From JBCBSP01 sp039819095 (lineage in GTDB: Bacteria; Pseudomonadota; Alphaproteobacteria; Caulobacterales; Maricaulaceae), in NCBI GenBank assembly GCA_039819095.1, contig JBCBSP010000009.1, positions 1 to 64,000 on the forward strand: a DNA stretch of 64,000 nt, read 5' to 3'. The position numbers and the translations under genes are program-made. Positions 61,857-64,000 of this stretch are shown in pieces (within the stretch, counting starts at the first letter, position 1; the number at the start of each line of letters is the position of its first letter). The notes under the pieces were generated by a model that worked only from the letters and a program-made list of their open reading frames with translations, searched no databases and had not been told where the DNA came from.

Positions 61857-62879
61857 TTATTCGCTCTTTTCAGTGTCCGAACCGGCATCGCCTTCAGCTT
61901 CCTCAGCCTTGGCTGTCTTGGCCGGCGCTTTCTTGGCTGCGGGCTTCTTGGCCGGAGCCTTTTTCGCAGCCGGTTTCTTGGCTGCGGGCTTTTTCGGCTT
62001 TTCTTCTTCAGGCTTCGCCTCTTCTGCGGGCGCTTCTTCAGTCTTGGGTTCTTCAGCAACGGCCTCTTCGACGGGCGCTTCAGATTCAACCGGAGCCTCC
62101 GCCTCAGCCGCCGCTTCCGGGGCGGCCTCCAGCGCAGGTTCGACCGGCTCAGCCGACGCACCCAGATCCATGCCGAGCGAGGCCTGGCTGTCAGCGATGC
62201 CGTCCAGAACCGCGTCGGCGATCAGATCGCAGTACAGCGCGATCGCGCGCGCCGCATCGTCATTGGCCGGGATCGGCATGTCGATCGGGTCCGGGTCGCA
62301 ATTGGTGTCCACGATCGCCACGACCGGGATGCCAAGACGCTTGGCCTCCTGAACCGCGATCGCTTCCTTATTGGTGTCGATCACGAACATCAGATCCGGT
62401 GTGCCGCCCATCTCCTTGATGCCGCCGAGCGAACGCTCCAGCTTTTCACGCTCACGCGTGCGCATCAGGATTTCTTTCTTGGTCAGTCCCTCCGGGCCGC
62501 CTTCAGCGTCCAGCATGCCTTCCAGCTCGCGCAGGCGCGCAATGGAGTTGGAGATGGTGCGCCAGTTGGTCAGCGTGCCGCCCAGCCAGCGATCATTCAT
62601 GTAGTACTGTGCGCAGCGCTGCGCCGCCGCCGCGATCGGCTCAGCGGCCTGACGCTTGGTGCCCACAAACAGGATGCGGCCGCCGCCAGCGGCGACCTCG
62701 CGGATTTTCACCAGCGCCTGATGCAGAAGCGGGACGGTCTGCGACAGGTCGATAATGTGAATATTGGAGCGCTCGCCGAAGATGTAGGTCTTCATCTTCG
62801 GGTTCCAGCGGTGGGTCTGGTGACCAAAATGGGCGCCGGCTTCGAGCAGCTGACGCATGGAGAAGTCAGGAAGGGCCAT
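61857..62879 (-). CDS. rpsB: 30S ribosomal protein S2 with a long charged C-terminal tail
   Basis: The 340-residue protein has a normal S2 core (1-235: SMRQLLEAGAHFGHQTHRWN, PKMKTYIFGERSNIHIIDL, TLTNWRTISNSIARL, DTNKEAIAVQEAKRLGIPVV). About 100 residues are then added. An Ala/Glu-rich acidic segment (243-293) leads to a Lys/Ala/Pro segment (294-324) built of KKPAAKKAPA repeats like histone H1, and a short acidic end follows. E. coli S2 has 241 residues. The start at 62879 was chosen for the conserved N-terminus MALPDFSMRQLLEAG. It heads the rpsB-tsf unit. Confidence 0.97.
   Translation of the reverse strand: MALPDFSMRQLLEAGAHFGHQTHRWNPKMKTYIFGERSNIHIIDLSQTVPLLHQALVKIREVAAGGGRILFVGTKRQAAEPIAAAAQRCAQYYMNDRWLGGTLTNWRTISNSIARLRELEGMLDAEGGPEGLTKKEILMRTREREKLERSLGGIKEMGGTPDLMFVIDTNKEAIAVQEAKRLGIPVVAIVDTNCDPDPIDMPIPANDDAARAIALYCDLIADAVLDGIADSQASLGMDLGASAEPVEPALEAAPEAAAEAEAPVESEAPVEEAVAEEPKTEEAPAEEAKPEEEKPKKPAAKKPAAKKAPAKKPAAKKAPAKTAKAEEAEGDAGSDTEKSE
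61908..62000 (-). repeat. KKPAAKKAPA tandem repeat in the S2 tail
   Basis: Codons 294-324 of rpsB encode a run in which KKPAA and KKAPA units alternate (two rounds of about ten residues each). The composition is only Lys, Ala, Pro and one Thr, as in bacterial histone-H1-like proteins. Confidence 0.85.
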
Positions 62880-63001
62880 GGTTTTTCCTTTTCCGGTTGG
62901 CCTCCGCGGCGCAGCACCGTCCTTCCCCATTCAGAGAAGACCGGCACCGGATCGACGCATGACCATCATGCGCCGGCGCACCGCGTGCGGGATCGGGCGG
63001 G

Positions 63002-63030
63002 CTTATACGGGCCTTGGAGGGTTCGCACAA
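63002..63030 (-). promoter_or_regulatory. Candidate rpsB promoter
   Basis: On the minus strand TTGTGC and TATAAG are spaced by exactly 17 bases, about 122 bases before the rpsB start. The long leader between them and rpsB holds GC-rich inverted sequence and may carry S2 autoregulation, but no known motif was recognised. Confidence 0.55.
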
Positions 63031-63070
63031 GCCGCATCGGCCCGTATTCGCACGGGACGATGCAGCATAT

Positions 63071-63089
63071 CGGCCTTGCGCGAAGGCCG
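63071..63089 (-). terminator. Short hairpin after dnaE, possible terminator
   Basis: CGGCCTT and AAGGCCG pair around a five-base loop, starting seven bases after the dnaE stop on the minus strand. No T-tract follows, so it is a weak candidate. Confidence 0.35.
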
Positions 63090-63095
63090 GGCGCG

Positions 63096-64000
63096 TTAGA
63101 GCGTTTCGACCGCCTGCACGCCGGCGACCGCCTTCATCGCGGCGCGCGCCGCCGGATCAATGGCGTGACGCTCGCCCAGGCGGAGCTCTGCTGCGCGTCC
63201 ATCCGGCAGTCGGATGACCAGGTGAACCGGTCCGCGCGCGGCCTCCTGGCGCGCATCAGCGCGCTCCATGCGCGAGCGCAGCGCCTCCAGCGCATCAGGC
63301 CCGCCAATATGGATTTTCAGCCCCTGACCGGCATGTTCGGCCGCGAACGGATCAATGAGATCCGCGCTTTCGCAGATCAGGCGAAGCTGGTCATCGCCTT
63401 CTTCAAGCTTGGCGTTGAGCATGATCGCTGAGCCCGGCTCCAGCACCTCGCGTACTTCTCGCAGCACTTTGGGCGGCACCAGAGCCTCGAACTCGCCGGT
63501 CGGGTCCGAGAGCGTCAGAAAGGCGAATTTCTCGCCGCTGCGACGCGAGACCTTTTCCTGCCGGCGGCGCACGACCCCGGCCACGCGGGCCGCCTTGGCG
63601 CCCTCGCCCGCCTTCTGGGCGAGCGCAGCGTGAAACACCACACCGCGCCTGGCCAGGGCATCGGCCAGGTCGTCAAGCGGGTGGCCGGACAGGTAAAACC
63701 CGATGGCGGCGAGCTCCTCGTCAAGCCGGCGCACCGGGTCCCAGGGGTCGATATCGGGCAGGCTCGGGCGCTGCAGACCGGACGCGCTTTGCTCCGGCCC
63801 GCCGAACAGGGAGGCCTGAGCGCTTTCACGTTCAGAATGGGCCTGCTGAGCCAGCGCCACCAGAAGCTCCGCCGAAGCCAGAGCGCGCGCGCGGTCCGGC
63901 TCAAGACTGTCGAACGCGCCGGCGCGGGCCAGGTTTTCAAACGCGCGCTTGTTGACGTGGCGCGGATCGACCCGCTCGGCGAAGTCGAAAATATCCCTGA
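63096..64000 (-). CDS. dnaE: DNA polymerase III subunit alpha, C-terminal part (cut by window edge)
   Basis: The last 301 codons are visible and the frame runs open to the right edge. They include the helix-hairpin-helix region with VNKRAFENLARAGAFDSLEP, then LDEELAAIGFYLSGHPLDDL, a basic KVSRRSGEKFAFLTLSDPTG OB-fold segment and the C-terminal VHLVIRLPDGRAAELRLG region. All are typical of the DnaE C-terminus, which binds the beta clamp, single-stranded DNA and tau. rpsB follows on the same strand 216 bases further on with its own promoter. Confidence 0.95.
   Translation of the reverse strand, partial: RDIFDFAERVDPRHVNKRAFENLARAGAFDSLEPDRARALASAELLVALAQQAHSERESAQASLFGGPEQSASGLQRPSLPDIDPWDPVRRLDEELAAIGFYLSGHPLDDLADALARRGVVFHAALAQKAGEGAKAARVAGVVRRRQEKVSRRSGEKFAFLTLSDPTGEFEALVPPKVLREVREVLEPGSAIMLNAKLEEGDDQLRLICESADLIDPFAAEHAGQGLKIHIGGPDALEALRSRMERADARQEAARGPVHLVIRLPDGRAAELRLGERHAIDPAARAAMKAVAGVQAVETL

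Overview
The window is a 64 kb stretch of GC-rich (about 64% by eye) chromosomal DNA from an alphaproteobacterium. It is most like the Caulobacterales/Maricaulales group (Maricaulis, Oceanicaulis and relatives). Three things support this: the gene order lexA-comEC-gltX-gltA | lpxB-lpxI-lpxA-fabZ-lpxD-skp-bamA-rseP-dxr-cdsA-uppS-frr-pyrH-tsf-rpsB-dnaE, a tRNA-His of the divergent alphaproteobacterial type (no encoded G-1, A73), and a LexA box of the alphaproteobacterial direct-repeat form. I saw no transposase, integrase, prophage, CRISPR array or obvious island. Coding density is high, and most genes sit in tight same-strand runs.

Bases 1-8,950 hold mostly single genes: the start of an exported protein, tRNA-His, an M48 lipoprotein protease, an AsmA-like protein, gamma-glutamyltransferase, a SIMPL protein, a secreted beta/gamma-crystallin protein, phenylalanine 4-hydroxylase and a small unknown protein. 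Bases 9,009-15,410 form one minus-strand arginine catabolism operon: a cystathionine gamma-synthase-like enzyme, an M20 amidohydrolase, astA, astD and astB. astC and astE are absent, and the M20 enzyme is a candidate for the last (AstE) step. An OmpA-family protein with 31 consecutive prolines, a CaiB-type CoA transferase, recQ, an UrcA protein, a membrane-anchored AraC regulator, a DUF937 protein, a Kbp-like LysM protein, tRNA-Lys and a lipoprotein follow to 23.7 kb.

Bases 23.7-35 kb carry tgt and queA (queuosine in tRNA) with an acyl-CoA carboxyltransferase gene lying between them on the other strand. Then come kbl, eno, rpmF, a 24-residue membrane peptide gene not found by normal length cut-offs, pyrG, secG, a degenerate receiver-domain protein and tpiA. 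Bases 35-42 kb carry ppiD-trpE and trpG-trpD-trpC, the two halves being separated by an antisense polysaccharide deacetylase gene. lexA follows with its own operator.

Bases 42.9-64 kb are core genes. comEC, gltX and gltA are followed by the long envelope cluster for lipid A (lpxB, lpxI, lpxA, lpxD), fatty acids (fabZ), outer membrane assembly (skp, bamA, rseP), isoprenoid and phospholipid synthesis (dxr, uppS, cdsA) and translation (frr, pyrH, tsf, rpsB), ending in the 3' part of dnaE. I found no wholly new multi-gene system. The most unusual signals are the M20 enzyme in the ast operon, loss of two zinc-binding cysteines in Tgt, the 24-residue membrane peptide, the 31-proline linker, the pseudo-receiver and the histone-H1-like tail on ribosomal protein S2.
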